From contig JAZRSV010000019.1 of NCBI GenBank assembly GCA_045651685.1, forward strand, positions 1-64,000: 64,000 nucleotides of DNA, written 5' to 3'. The position numbers and the translations under genes were made by a program. Positions 42,880 through 51,156 of the stretch are shown here, piece by piece; the stretch's first letter is position 1, and each line of letters starts with the position of its first letter. The notes under the pieces are model-generated. The model was not told the origin of the DNA and made no database searches. It worked only from the letters and a program-made list of their open reading frames with translations. Origin of the DNA: CAKVLS01 sp045651685 (GTDB lineage Bacteria; Bacillota; Clostridia; Christensenellales; UBA1242).

Positions 42880-44901
42880 ATGACAAAAACAAAGTCTAAT
42901 ACAAGTTCTATAGAACTAAATTCATATTTGTTTTCTTTAGTTTATATAGTATTTGCTTTATTGTTTGAAGTTGTCCAATTTTCGTGGTTGGGTTTTGGTA
43001 TTTTGCCAAAGTACTTTTTATTTGACTTTGCGATAATGATCGTTATTGCATCAATTATATTTATCTTGCCTGGCAACGCTGCAAAAAACAGTGTTATGTA
43101 CTTCTTTTTAGGTTTGCAATTTGTTCTTAATATTGCCAATATTACTTTGTATAATGTTTTTGGTGATATTATGAGCTTTGATATGCTTTTGCTTGGTGCA
43201 GAAGCAGCAACAGCTTTTTCGTTTAGCTTTATAGATTTTCTTAACTTATTTACCAACTTTGCTTTGATGGCACTTGCTATTGTTGCTGGTGTTATGGTGA
43301 CAAAGAATGTTGTTGGTGTAAGAAGAGTTAATAAGTTTTTTAAGACTTCGATATTGCTTATAGTTTTTATGTTGGGACAAACTTTTGGTTATAGCTTTTA
43401 TTCTGTAAGTTTAGGTTTGCTAAAAGATGCTAATCCTTCTAGTCCAACATATATTATGGAGAGCGATGTATACTTGCAAAGCAATTTGTTCTTAAAGTTA
43501 GAAAGTTATAAAAAGTTTGGTACTTTTGGTTTTTACTTTAAGAGTTTAGTAAACATTATTTTTAATCCAAACAGTTTAGAAAAACACGAACAAAAAGTTC
43601 TTAATGACAAAATTACCGAAGGTGAGGGTTATAAGTTTGTATCTGACAAGTCAGGAGCGTTAGAAGATAACAATGTTGTTATGATCTTGATGGAGAGCTT
43701 TGACTGGTATGCAATCAACCCGGTATACACTCCAACACTATATGCTTTGGCCAATGGTACCTATGCTGGTCCAGATGGTACTTGGCAACCGGGTGGATAT
43801 TCTTTTGATAATTTTTATGGCAGAAACAAAACCAATGTCAGCGAAGGCATATCTTTCTTGGGCAATATGCCAAGAACCGAAATGCTTGTTATGTATGAGC
43901 GTGCAGTTGGTTTGAGTGCTCCATACTCTTTGCCAAATCTTGTTAGGGCTGATGCCGAAGCAAAGGGCGAAACTTTTAAGTCTACATACTTACATACATA
44001 TTTGAGTAGTTTTTATGCAAGAAACACAACTTATGACAAGCTTGGTTTTGATGAGATTTTGTGTGTAGATAATGTATATGACAAAAATCCTATCAAAGTA
44101 TTTAACGATTGGATCTTTGACGAACAATTTATAAAAGATACTATTGACAACTTCTTGCCAACTGATGTAGATAGATTTTATACACAGTTTGCTTCTATGT
44201 CGACACATGGTTCTTATCAATATAATACACAAGAAGTTTACTTGCATTATATAGATGAGGTAGAAGATAAGTTTGACGAGTATACAGATTATCTACATAC
44301 TCAAACAACATTTACCGTACCAGAGAGCGAATATCTTGTAAAAGCACTAAAACATTATATTACTGGCGCTATAGACTTTGACAAAGCTATCGCATATCTA
44401 ATACAAGAGATGGATAATCGTGGTCTTGCAGATAATACTACTTTGGTTTTGTATGCAGATCACAATTCGTATTATGATGATTTGAGTGTTCAGCTAAAAG
44501 ATCTTAATAAAGATGAATATTATGAGATAGAAGCGTACCGCATACCTTTTATTATATATAACAAAAATTTTGATGCAGGGGTAGATAGTACATTCTGCTC
44601 TACATATGATATATATCCAACAGTATGCGACTTGTTAGACTTGCCAGTAAATAGAACTATTACTCAAGGCAACTCAATATTTAGTGATGAGATAGAAAAT
44701 AGCATATTTGTTTCATTCTTAAATGGTATATTTGATGATGAGCTATATTCTGTTAATATCTCTGATATAATCAAACTAACAGATAGAGAAGTTGCCAAAG
44801 AAGAAATAGAAGCCTTCCAAAACAAAGCAATAGACTTTTATCTAAAGCAAGACATTGTCGAAAAGGTTTGGAAAAATAATATATTTAGCAAAAGAACATG
44901 A
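42880..44901 (+). CDS. Lipoteichoic-acid-synthase-like sulfatase-family membrane protein
   Basis: 673 aa; AAAGGAG upstream. N-terminal five spans (~15-35, 44-64, 70-92, 120-140, 155-175), then an extracellular sulfatase-fold domain. Motifs of LtaS-type enzymes: 'NNVVMILMESFDWY' (metal-binding E272), 'GRNKTNVSEGISFLGNMP' with the candidate nucleophile T318, 'SMSTHGSY' (~440-446) and 'VLYADHNSYYDD' (D527, H528). Likely transfers glycerol phosphate from phosphatidylglycerol to a lipid-linked acceptor; the acceptor cannot be told. Single gene closed by a terminator. Confidence 0.88.
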   Translation: MTKTKSNTSSIELNSYLFSLVYIVFALLFEVVQFSWLGFGILPKYFLFDFAIMIVIASIIFILPGNAAKNSVMYFFLGLQFVLNIANITLYNVFGDIMSFDMLLLGAEAATAFSFSFIDFLNLFTNFALMALAIVAGVMVTKNVVGVRRVNKFFKTSILLIVFMLGQTFGYSFYSVSLGLLKDANPSSPTYIMESDVYLQSNLFLKLESYKKFGTFGFYFKSLVNIIFNPNSLEKHEQKVLNDKITEGEGYKFVSDKSGALEDNNVVMILMESFDWYAINPVYTPTLYALANGTYAGPDGTWQPGGYSFDNFYGRNKTNVSEGISFLGNMPRTEMLVMYERAVGLSAPYSLPNLVRADAEAKGETFKSTYLHTYLSSFYARNTTYDKLGFDEILCVDNVYDKNPIKVFNDWIFDEQFIKDTIDNFLPTDVDRFYTQFASMSTHGSYQYNTQEVYLHYIDEVEDKFDEYTDYLHTQTTFTVPESEYLVKALKHYITGAIDFDKAIAYLIQEMDNRGLADNTTLVLYADHNSYYDDLSVQLKDLNKDEYYEIEAYRIPFIIYNKNFDAGVDSTFCSTYDIYPTVCDLLDLPVNRTITQGNSIFSDEIENSIFVSFLNGIFDDELYSVNISDIIKLTDREVAKEEIEAFQNKAIDFYLKQDIVEKVWKNNIFSKRT

Positions 44902-44908
44902 TAAACAA

Positions 44909-44937
44909 AAAAACACCCTATTTGTTAGGGTGTTTTT
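44909..44937 (+). terminator. Terminator after the LTA-synthase-like gene
   Basis: AAAAACACCCTA / TAGGGTGTTTTT stem, TTTGT loop. Confidence 0.9.
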
Positions 44938-45031
44938 ATATTGCTTTTTTGTAGCTTTTAGGGGTTAAAAAAGGGTAGTTTTGACCCTCAAAAAAAGTTT
45001 GAAAAAAGCTAAAAAAAATTAAAAAAAAGGG

Positions 45032-45060
45032 TTGACTTATTGACCTGTTTGGGTTATACT
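45032..45060 (+). promoter_or_regulatory. S10 superoperon promoter
   Basis: TTGACT, 17 bp, TATACT. It starts the transcript near 45067. The 44938-45031 stretch holds no gene; it has only a GGGT / ACCC hairpin whose T run faces the minus strand. Confidence 0.85.
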
Positions 45061-45066
45061 ATCATA

Positions 45067-45296
45067 GCTGTGAAATATGGGATGAATCGCAAAGTTACCA
45101 CTTATAGCAACATAAGGAGGAGAATTTGCGAGGACAAGTCTGGTTTCAAATCAGGCGACTAACCCCAAGTTGCAGAGGAGATAAGAACTTGAAAAATAGT
45201 TTTTTTATTTTCTTTCGCAGTACGACACACACGGTAAAGTGTATCAAATAATCAAGCAACGCAAGGTTAGATTGGGTTAAGGAGGAAAAATATAAT
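45067..45296 (+). promoter_or_regulatory. Structured 5' leader of the S10 operon
   Basis: About 230 nt without an open reading frame. Possible helices: CTTAT / ATAAG (45101-45116), CTGGT / ATCAG (~45150-45164), CAAGTT (45166-45171) / AACTTG (45186-45191) followed after 8 nt by seven Ts, and GACACAC / GTGTATC near 45224-45245. Length and fold suggest r-protein feedback, for example by L4 as in E. coli, but the class was not recognised. Confidence 0.5.
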
Positions 45297-45602
45297 ATGG
45301 CAACTCAAAAAATTAGAATTAAGTTACAGTCTTATGACCACAACTTGATCGATTTGGCAGCATCTAGAATTATTGAGGCTGCACAAAAAACAGGTTCAAA
45401 AATTGCTGGACCTATTCCACTACCTACTGACAAAGAAGTAGTGACAATCATCAGGGCTCCACACAAATATAAGGACAGCCGTGAACAGTTCGAAATGCGC
45501 ACACACAAACGCGTTATCGACATTTACACATCTGCAAAGGCACTTGATTCTTTAATGAAGTTAGACCTTCCAGCTGGTGTTGATATTAACATAAAGTTAT
45601 AA
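45297..45602 (+). CDS. rpsJ: 30S ribosomal protein S10
   Basis: 101 aa, AAGGAGG ribosome binding site. 'IRIKLQSYDHNLIDLAASRI', 'GPIPLPTDKEVVTI' and 'SREQFEMRTHKRVIDI' are diagnostic. Besides its 30S role S10 (NusE) joins antitermination complexes with NusB and binds NusG. First gene after the structured leader; tuf and fusA, usually just upstream, are not here. Confidence 0.99.
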   Translation: MATQKIRIKLQSYDHNLIDLAASRIIEAAQKTGSKIAGPIPLPTDKEVVTIIRAPHKYKDSREQFEMRTHKRVIDIYTSAKALDSLMKLDLPAGVDINIKL

Positions 45603-45628
45603 TATTGCGTTAGGGAGAATTAAGAAAA

Positions 45629-46261
45629 ATGAAAAAATCTATTTTAGGTAAAAAATTGGGTATGACGCAAGTATTCACCACAAGCGGTATGGTTATTCCA
45701 GTTACTGTTGTTGAAGCGGGTCCTTGCACAGTTATCCAAAAGAAAACACAAGAAAAAGATGGTTATGATGCCCTTGTAGTTGGTTTTGGTTCTCAAAGAG
45801 AAAAACTTGTTAACAAACCACAAGCAGGTGTTTTCAAAAAAGCAGGTGTTCCTGCTGCAAAATATCTTCGTGAAATTCAACCAGACAACATGGCAGAGCT
45901 AGAAGTTGGCGCTGTTGTTAGTTGTGATGTATTTAGCGAAGGCGACATTGTTGATGTTACAGGCATCACAAAAGGTCACGGTTTCTCAGGTGTTATCAAA
46001 AGACACAATGCACACCGTCTAAAAATGACTCACGGTACTGGTCCTGTTCACCGTGAAGTTGGTTCAATGAGTGCAAACTCAACACCAAGCAGAGTATTCA
46101 AAAACAAAAAAATGCCTGGCCAATTTGGTAATGAACAAGTTACTATTCAAAACTTGGAAATCGTAAAAGTTGACAAAGAACGCAATGTACTTTTAATCAA
46201 AGGTGCAGTTCCAGGAAACAAAAACGGTTTAGTTACTATCACATCGGCTGTTAAGGCTTAA
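45629..46261 (+). CDS. rplC: 50S ribosomal protein L3
   Basis: 210 aa. Start 'KKSILGKKLGMTQVF'; the long loop 'GHGFSGVIKRHNAHRLKMTH' followed by 'GTGPVHREVGSMSAN' reaches the peptidyl-transferase centre. Ends 'LLIKGAVPGNKNGLVTI'. One of the first proteins to bind 23S rRNA. GGGAG ribosome binding site; 26 nt after rpsJ. Confidence 0.99.
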   Translation: MKKSILGKKLGMTQVFTTSGMVIPVTVVEAGPCTVIQKKTQEKDGYDALVVGFGSQREKLVNKPQAGVFKKAGVPAAKYLREIQPDNMAELEVGAVVSCDVFSEGDIVDVTGITKGHGFSGVIKRHNAHRLKMTHGTGPVHREVGSMSANSTPSRVFKNKKMPGQFGNEQVTIQNLEIVKVDKERNVLLIKGAVPGNKNGLVTITSAVKA

Positions 46262-46283
46262 TAAGATTAAGGAGTAATATATT

Positions 46284-46907
46284 ATGCCAAAAGTTAAAGT
46301 TTATAATATGGCCGCAGAAGTTGTTGGTAATATGACCCTTAGTGATGAAGTGTTTGGTTGCGAGTACAACGAAGCGCTAATTCACCAAGCTATTGTGGCT
46401 TACAATAACAATCAAAGACAAGGCACAAAAAGTGCTCTTACTCGTACAGAAGTAAGAGGCCATGCTAAAAAGCCTTGGAGACAAAAAGGTACTGGTAGAG
46501 CTAGACAAGGTTCTACAAAAGGTCCACAATGGACTGGCGGTGGTGTTGTATTTGCACCAAAGCCAAGAGATTTTTCACAAAAAATGAACAAGCAAGCTAA
46601 ACGCCAAGCTTTCAAAAGCGCAATCAGTGCTAAACTTGCTGAACAAGAAGTTGTTGTTTTGGATGAAGTTAAATTAGCTGAAGCAAAAACTAAAGAATTT
46701 ATGACTATTGTAAATAGTTTCAAAATTGACAAAAATGTAACTTTTGTTGTTGCAAGCAAAGATGAAACAATCTTAAGAGCAACTAACAATATTCCTTTTG
46801 TAAATGTTACAACTGCTGATCTTGTTAACACTTATGACATCGTTGCAAGTAGCAAAGTTTATGTTACAAAAGATGCAGTTAAAAAAATAGAGGAGGCAAA
46901 TAAATAA
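46284..46907 (+). CDS. rplD: 50S ribosomal protein L4
   Basis: 207 aa. The extended exit-tunnel loop 'RGHAKKPWRQKGTGRARQGS' and 'VVFAPKPRDFSQKMNKQAKR' is intact. In Proteobacteria L4 represses this operon through the leader; whether it does so here is open. Its TAA overlaps the ATG of rplW by one base. Confidence 0.99.
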   Translation: MPKVKVYNMAAEVVGNMTLSDEVFGCEYNEALIHQAIVAYNNNQRQGTKSALTRTEVRGHAKKPWRQKGTGRARQGSTKGPQWTGGGVVFAPKPRDFSQKMNKQAKRQAFKSAISAKLAEQEVVVLDEVKLAEAKTKEFMTIVNSFKIDKNVTFVVASKDETILRATNNIPFVNVTTADLVNTYDIVASSKVYVTKDAVKKIEEANK

Positions 46908-47209
46908 TGAACGCCTACGATATTATTATTAGACCGTTATTATCTGAAAAAAGTTATGCAACTATTGCTGACAAAAAATATACTTTTGTTGTTAACAAAG
47001 ATGCAAACAAAATTCAAATTAGACAAGCGGTAGAAGAAATTTTCAAAGTTAAAGTAAAACAAGTTAATACATTAGTAGTTAAGGGCAAAGAAAAAACTCA
47101 AAACACTAAAAACGGTAGAACAGTTGGTAAAACTAGCGATTACAAAAAAGCAATCGTATGGCTTACTAGCGATAGCAAACCAATCGAGTTTTTCGAAAGC
47201 CTAAACTAA
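46907..47209 (+). CDS. rplW: 50S ribosomal protein L23
   Basis: 100 aa: 'DIIIRPLLSEKSYATIADKK', 'FVVNKDANKIQIRQAVEEIF' and 'VNTLVVKGKEK'. L23 lies at the tunnel exit and docks trigger factor and SRP. Its start shares a base with the rplD stop, so translation is coupled; GAGGAGG ribosome binding site within rplD... codons IEEAN. Confidence 0.98.
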   Translation: MNAYDIIIRPLLSEKSYATIADKKYTFVVNKDANKIQIRQAVEEIFKVKVKQVNTLVVKGKEKTQNTKNGRTVGKTSDYKKAIVWLTSDSKPIEFFESLN

Positions 47210-47227
47210 TAGCGGAGGAATATTAAA

Positions 47228-48055
47228 ATGGCTGTTAAAAGACACAATCCTACAACTCCTGCTCAAAGACATCTTTCTACTGCAGATTTTTCAGTTTTAA
47301 CAAAGAAAAAACCAGAAAAATCACTTCTTGCTGTTAAAAACAAGAAAGGTGGTAGAAATGCTTCTGGCAGACTTACCGTTAGACACATTGGTGGCGGTAA
47401 TAGACAAAAATATAGATTAATTGATTTTAGACGCAACAAAGATGGTATCGCAGCAAAAGTTACTGCTATCGAATACGATCCAAACAGAACAGCATACATT
47501 GCATTGCTTAACTATGCTGATGGCGAAAAGGCATACATCCTTGCGCCAGTTGGTCTAAATGTTGGCGACACTGTAGAAAGTGGCGTTAACGCAGAAATAA
47601 AAGTCGGCAACTGCTTGCCTTTAGAAAATATCCCAGTTGGTAGCGTTGTTCACAACATCGAGTTAAGACCTGGTCGTGGTGGACAAATTGCTCGTTCTGC
47701 TGGTATTTCTGCTCGTCTTATGGCAAAAGAAGGTAAATATGCTACCTTAAAAATGCCTAGCGGTGAGATGAGAATGGTTCTTCTTACTTGCAGAGCAACT
47801 ATTGGTCAAGTTGGCAATATCGAACACGAGAACATCTCTCTTGGTAAAGCTGGTCGCAAGCGTCACATGGGTGTTAGACCTACAGTTCGTGGTGTTGTTA
47901 TGAACCCAGTTGATCACCCACACGGTGGTGGTGAAGGTAAATCACCAGTTGGTCGCCCAGGCCCTGTTACTCCATGGGGTAAACCTGCTATGGGTTATAA
48001 GACTAGAGACAAGAAAAAGAGTTCTAATAAACTAATTATCAAGCGTGTTAACTAG
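47228..48055 (+). CDS. rplB: 50S ribosomal protein L2
   Basis: 275 aa. 'GRLTVRHIGGGNRQKYRLID', 'GDTVESG', and the C-terminal 'MNPVDHPHGGGEGKSPVGRP' with the conserved His needed for subunit joining and peptidyl transfer. Strong GCGGAGG ribosome binding site, 18 nt after rplW. Confidence 0.99.
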   Translation: MAVKRHNPTTPAQRHLSTADFSVLTKKKPEKSLLAVKNKKGGRNASGRLTVRHIGGGNRQKYRLIDFRRNKDGIAAKVTAIEYDPNRTAYIALLNYADGEKAYILAPVGLNVGDTVESGVNAEIKVGNCLPLENIPVGSVVHNIELRPGRGGQIARSAGISARLMAKEGKYATLKMPSGEMRMVLLTCRATIGQVGNIEHENISLGKAGRKRHMGVRPTVRGVVMNPVDHPHGGGEGKSPVGRPGPVTPWGKPAMGYKTRDKKKSSNKLIIKRVN

Positions 48056-48066
48056 GAGTATAAATC

Positions 48067-48342
48067 ATGAGTAGATCATTAAAGAAAAAACCATTTGTTG
48101 AAGAAAGACTTTTTAACAGAGTTAAACAAATGAACGAAACTAATACAAAGAAAGTTGTTAAAACTTGGTCAAGAGCGTCTGTTATTTACCCAGAATTTGT
48201 TGGACACACAATTGCTGTTCACAATGGTAAAAAACATATCCCAGTTTATTGCACATCAGAAATGGTTGGTCATAAACTAGGTGAATTTGCTCCTACAAGA
48301 ACATTCAAAGGCCACACTTCTGGCAAAACAACTGGTAAATAA
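48067..48342 (+). CDS. rpsS: 30S ribosomal protein S19
   Basis: 91 aa: 'MSRSLKKKPFVEERL', 'IKTWSRRSTI'-equivalent 'VKTWSRASVIYPEFVGHTIA', and 'GHKLGEFAPTRTFKGH'. Lies in the 30S head, contacts S13 and the A-site tRNA. 11 nt after rplB. Confidence 0.99.
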   Translation: MSRSLKKKPFVEERLFNRVKQMNETNTKKVVKTWSRASVIYPEFVGHTIAVHNGKKHIPVYCTSEMVGHKLGEFAPTRTFKGHTSGKTTGK

Positions 48343-48353
48343 GGAGCAAAAAG

Positions 48354-48743
48354 ATGGCAAAAAGAATTAGAGAAAAAGCAGAAGCAAGACGCCAAAACAA
48401 AGATATGCGTCCTACAGCTACTGCAAAACATATCAGAATGAGTTCTACAAAAATCCGTATTGTCATGGATTTGGTTCGTGGCAGAAAATACAGAGATGCA
48501 GTTGCAATCCTAAGCACTACTCCTAATGCCGCTGCAGAAGTTATCTTAAAAACTATGAACTCAGCTGCCGCTAACGGCGAAAACAATCTTGGTCTTAACA
48601 AAGATGATATGTATGTTGCAGAAATCTATGCTAACCAAGGTCCAACTCTAAAGAGACTAAACATTCGTGCTCGTGGTAGAGTTGATAGAATCTTAAAAAG
48701 AACTAGTCATGTAACAGTGATTATGGATACTGTAAAGGAATAA
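48354..48743 (+). CDS. rplV: 50S ribosomal protein L22
   Basis: 129 aa, with an N-terminal basic extension of ~17 residues (MAKRIREKAEARRQNKD) before the usual 'ATAKHIRMSSTKIRIVMDLV' start. The beta-hairpin 'GPTLKRLNIRARGRVDRILK' lines the exit tunnel and sets macrolide response. 11 nt after rpsS, AAGGAGC site. Confidence 0.98.
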   Translation: MAKRIREKAEARRQNKDMRPTATAKHIRMSSTKIRIVMDLVRGRKYRDAVAILSTTPNAAAEVILKTMNSAAANGENNLGLNKDDMYVAEIYANQGPTLKRLNIRARGRVDRILKRTSHVTVIMDTVKE

Positions 48744-48754
48744 AGGAGCAAAAT

Positions 48755-49438
48755 ATGGGACAAAAAGTTAGTCCACACGGACTTAGAATCGGAATCAATA
48801 AGAGTTGGGATTCTCTTTGGTATGCTGACAAGAAAAACTTTGCTAAATACCTAAAAGAAGATAATGTTATCCGTACTTTTATTAAGAAAAAATATTATGC
48901 TTGCGCTATCTCAAAAATCAGTATCGAAAGAACTGCAAAAAGACTTGTTGTAAGCATTCACACAGCTCGTCCTGGTATCTTAATTGGTCAAAAGGGCGCT
49001 GGTGTAGAAACTTTGAAGAAAGAAATTGCTAAATTAACTACTTTTGATACAATTTCTATCAACATCAAAGAAGTACGCAATCCTGACATGGATGCAACAT
49101 TAGTTGCAGAAAGCATCGCTGCTCAACTAGAAAAGCGTGTTCATTTCCGTAGAGCTATGAAACAAGCTATGCAAAAAACTATGAAAGCAGGTGCTCAAGG
49201 TATCAAAGCTATGGTTAGCGGTCGTCTTGACGGCGCTGACATCGCAAGAAGCGAACATTATAATCAAGGTAATTTGCCTCTACACACTTTAAGAGCTGAC
49301 ATCGATTACGGTGTTGCAGAAGCTGCAACTACTTTCGGTATCGTTGGTGTTAAAGTTTGGATTTACAAAGGCGAAATCCTTCAAAAATTTAACATTGTTC
49401 CTTCTCAACCAGTAACTCACAAAGGAGGAAACAAGTAA
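48755..49438 (+). CDS. rpsC: 30S ribosomal protein S3
   Basis: 227 aa. 'MGQKVSPHGLRIGINKSWDS' start; KH domain with 'RPGILIGQKGAGVETLKKEI'; C-terminal 'SGRLDGADIARSEHYNQGNL'. S3 forms part of the mRNA entry tunnel with S4 and S5. Its stop is one base before the rplP start. Confidence 0.99.
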   Translation: MGQKVSPHGLRIGINKSWDSLWYADKKNFAKYLKEDNVIRTFIKKKYYACAISKISIERTAKRLVVSIHTARPGILIGQKGAGVETLKKEIAKLTTFDTISINIKEVRNPDMDATLVAESIAAQLEKRVHFRRAMKQAMQKTMKAGAQGIKAMVSGRLDGADIARSEHYNQGNLPLHTLRADIDYGVAEAATTFGIVGVKVWIYKGEILQKFNIVPSQPVTHKGGNK

Positions 49439-49439
49439 T

Positions 49440-49877
49440 ATGTTAATGCCAAAAAGAGTTAAAAGAAGAAAACAACATAGAGGTAGAATGACTGGCGTTG
49501 CTACTCGTGGCAACAAAGTGTCTTACGGCGAGTTTGGTCTTGCTACTACAGAACCATGTTGGATCACTTCTAATCAAATAGAGGCTGCGCGTATAGCTAT
49601 GACTCGTTATACAAAGCGTGGTGGTAAAGTTTGGATCAAAATTTTCCCACACAAGCCAGTTACTAAAAAACCTGCTGAAACTCGTATGGGTAGCGGTAAA
49701 GGTTCACCAGAATATTGGGTAGCAGTAGTTAAACCAGGCAGAGTTATGTTCGAAATCGCTGGTGTTGCTGAAGAAGTAGCAAGAGAAGCATTGAGACTAG
49801 CTAGCCACAAACTACCATGCAAAACAAAAATAGTTAAGAAAGAAGTCGAAACTACATCAGAAGGTGGTGCAGAATAA
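49440..49877 (+). CDS. rplP: 50S ribosomal protein L16
   Basis: 145 aa, begins MLMPKRVKRRKQHRGRMTGV as usual. 'KGGKVWIKIFPHKPVTKKPA' equivalent (residues ~62-80, RGGKVWIKIF) and 'ETRMGSGKGSPEYWVAVVKP' are conserved. Shapes the A-site tRNA elbow pocket. AAAGGAGG lies inside the end of rpsC; the stop overlaps the rpmC start. Confidence 0.98.
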   Translation: MLMPKRVKRRKQHRGRMTGVATRGNKVSYGEFGLATTEPCWITSNQIEAARIAMTRYTKRGGKVWIKIFPHKPVTKKPAETRMGSGKGSPEYWVAVVKPGRVMFEIAGVAEEVAREALRLASHKLPCKTKIVKKEVETTSEGGAE

Positions 49878-50089
49878 TGAAAGTTAACGAAATCAGAAAT
49901 ATGACTAACGATGAGCTTAATGCTAAACTTGTTAGCCTAAAATCAGAGTTATTTAATCTTCGTTTTCAACATGCTACGGGCAACCTAGCAAATCCAATGA
50001 TGCTTAGCACTATCAAAAAAGATATAGCAAAAATCAAAACAGTTTTAACCGAAAGAGAAATTGCTAAGTCTGACAAGGCTAAGGCATAG
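49877..50089 (+). CDS. rpmC: 50S ribosomal protein L29
   Basis: 70 aa helical hairpin: 'NEIRNMTNDELNAKLVSLKS', 'ELFNLRFQHATGNLANPMML' and 'IKKDIAKIKTVLTEREI'. Lies beside L23 at the tunnel exit. One-base overlap with rplP. Confidence 0.97.
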   Translation: MKVNEIRNMTNDELNAKLVSLKSELFNLRFQHATGNLANPMMLSTIKKDIAKIKTVLTEREIAKSDKAKA

Positions 50090-50100
50090 GGGAGGACAGT

Positions 50101-50364
50101 ATGGAAAAATTAGAAAGAAATAACCGTAGAACAAAAATTGGTGTTGTAGTTAGCAACAAAATGGACAAAACTTGCGTAGTTTCTGTTACTTCTAACGAAA
50201 AACATCCTCTATACAAAAAAGTCGTAAAGGTTACAAAGAAGTTCAAAGTGCATGACGAAAATAACGAATGCAACATTGGCGATACTGTAGAAATTATGGA
50301 AACTCGTCCAATCAGCAAAACTTGTTATTTTAGACTTCTTCGTATCGTAGAAAGAGTTAAATAA
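50101..50364 (+). CDS. rpsQ: 30S ribosomal protein S17
   Basis: 87 aa OB fold: 'RRTKIGVVVSNKMDKTCVVS', 'HPLYKKVVKVTKKFKVHDEN' and 'GDTVEIMETRPISKTCYFRL'. Early 16S-binding assembly protein. GGGGAGGAC ribosome binding site. Confidence 0.98.
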   Translation: MEKLERNNRRTKIGVVVSNKMDKTCVVSVTSNEKHPLYKKVVKVTKKFKVHDENNECNIGDTVEIMETRPISKTCYFRLLRIVERVK

Positions 50365-50382
50365 TAAAGGAGCAAATAAATT

Positions 50383-50751
50383 ATGGTACAACCTCAATCA
50401 AAACTTAAAGTTGCTGATAACACCGGTGCTAAACAAATTATGTGTATCCGTGTACTTGGTGGTTCATTCAGAAGAAGTGGTAATATCGGTGACGTAATTA
50501 TTGCTTCTGTTAAAAAAGCCATTCCTGGTGGTGTGGTTAAAAAGGGTGACGTTGTTAAAGCCGTTATCGTAAGAACCTGCAAAGGTGTTCGTCGTAACGA
50601 TGGTTCACACATCAGATTTGACGATAATGCAGCCGTTATCATTGATAACCAAAAACAACCAAAAGGCACTCGTATCTTTGGACCTGTTGCAAGAGAACTT
50701 CGTGAAGATGGTTACATGAAGATCGTTTCACTTGCTCCAGAGGTTTTATAG
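50383..50751 (+). CDS. rplN: 50S ribosomal protein L14
   Basis: 122 aa: 'PQSKLKVADNTGAKQIMCIR', 'VKKAIPGGVVKKGDVVKAVI' and 'FGPVARELREDGYMKIVSLA'. Forms an inter-subunit bridge with 16S helix 14 and is the RsfS target. 18 nt after rpsQ. Confidence 0.99.
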   Translation: MVQPQSKLKVADNTGAKQIMCIRVLGGSFRRSGNIGDVIIASVKKAIPGGVVKKGDVVKAVIVRTCKGVRRNDGSHIRFDDNAAVIIDNQKQPKGTRIFGPVARELREDGYMKIVSLAPEVL

Positions 50752-50761
50752 GAGATAAGTT

Positions 50762-51142
50762 ATGGCAAATTTAAATATTAAAACAGGCGATAAAGTTGTT
50801 GTTATCGCTGGTAAAGATAAAGGTAAAGTTTCTACAGTAGTTGCAAGTTTTCCAAAAGAAAACAGAGTAACTGTTAAAGATGTAAATGTAGTTACAAAAC
50901 ACAACAAACCAAAATCAGCTCAAGACAAAGGCGGTATCGCTAAACTTGAAGCTAAAATACAAGTTTCTAATGTTCAAGTTATCTGCCCAGTATGTGGCAA
51001 AGCAACTAGAGTTGCTCACAAAGAAGTAGATGGCAAAAATGTTAGAGTTTGCAAAAAATGTGCAGCAGTTATTGACAGCGCAAAAAAATCAGCTAAAAAA
51101 GCAGCAGCAAAAAAGACAACAGACGCTGCTGAAAGTAAGTAA
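50762..51142 (+). CDS. rplX: 50S ribosomal protein L24 with Lys/Ala-rich tail
   Basis: 126 aa, longer than the ~103-aa norm. KOW motif 'KTGDKVVVIAGKDKGKVSTV'; zinc-ribbon-like CPVCG and CKKC pairs (~82 and ~102); then a ~20-residue tail of AKKSAKKAAAKK type. L24 starts 50S assembly at the tunnel rim. The tail may bind rRNA loosely. Confidence 0.97.
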   Translation: MANLNIKTGDKVVVIAGKDKGKVSTVVASFPKENRVTVKDVNVVTKHNKPKSAQDKGGIAKLEAKIQVSNVQVICPVCGKATRVAHKEVDGKNVRVCKKCAAVIDSAKKSAKKAAAKKTTDAAESK

Positions 51143-51156
51143 GGAGGAGTATTATT

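Noticed and set aside
44981..44996. GGGT/ACCC hairpin with a T run on the minus strand
   Set aside because: No minus-strand gene lies upstream of it; probably chance in an AT-rich spacer.
45148..45165. T-arm-like sequence TCTGG-TTTCAAA-TCAGG in the S10 leader
   Set aside because: No acceptor, D or anticodon arm around it; kept only as a simple leader hairpin.
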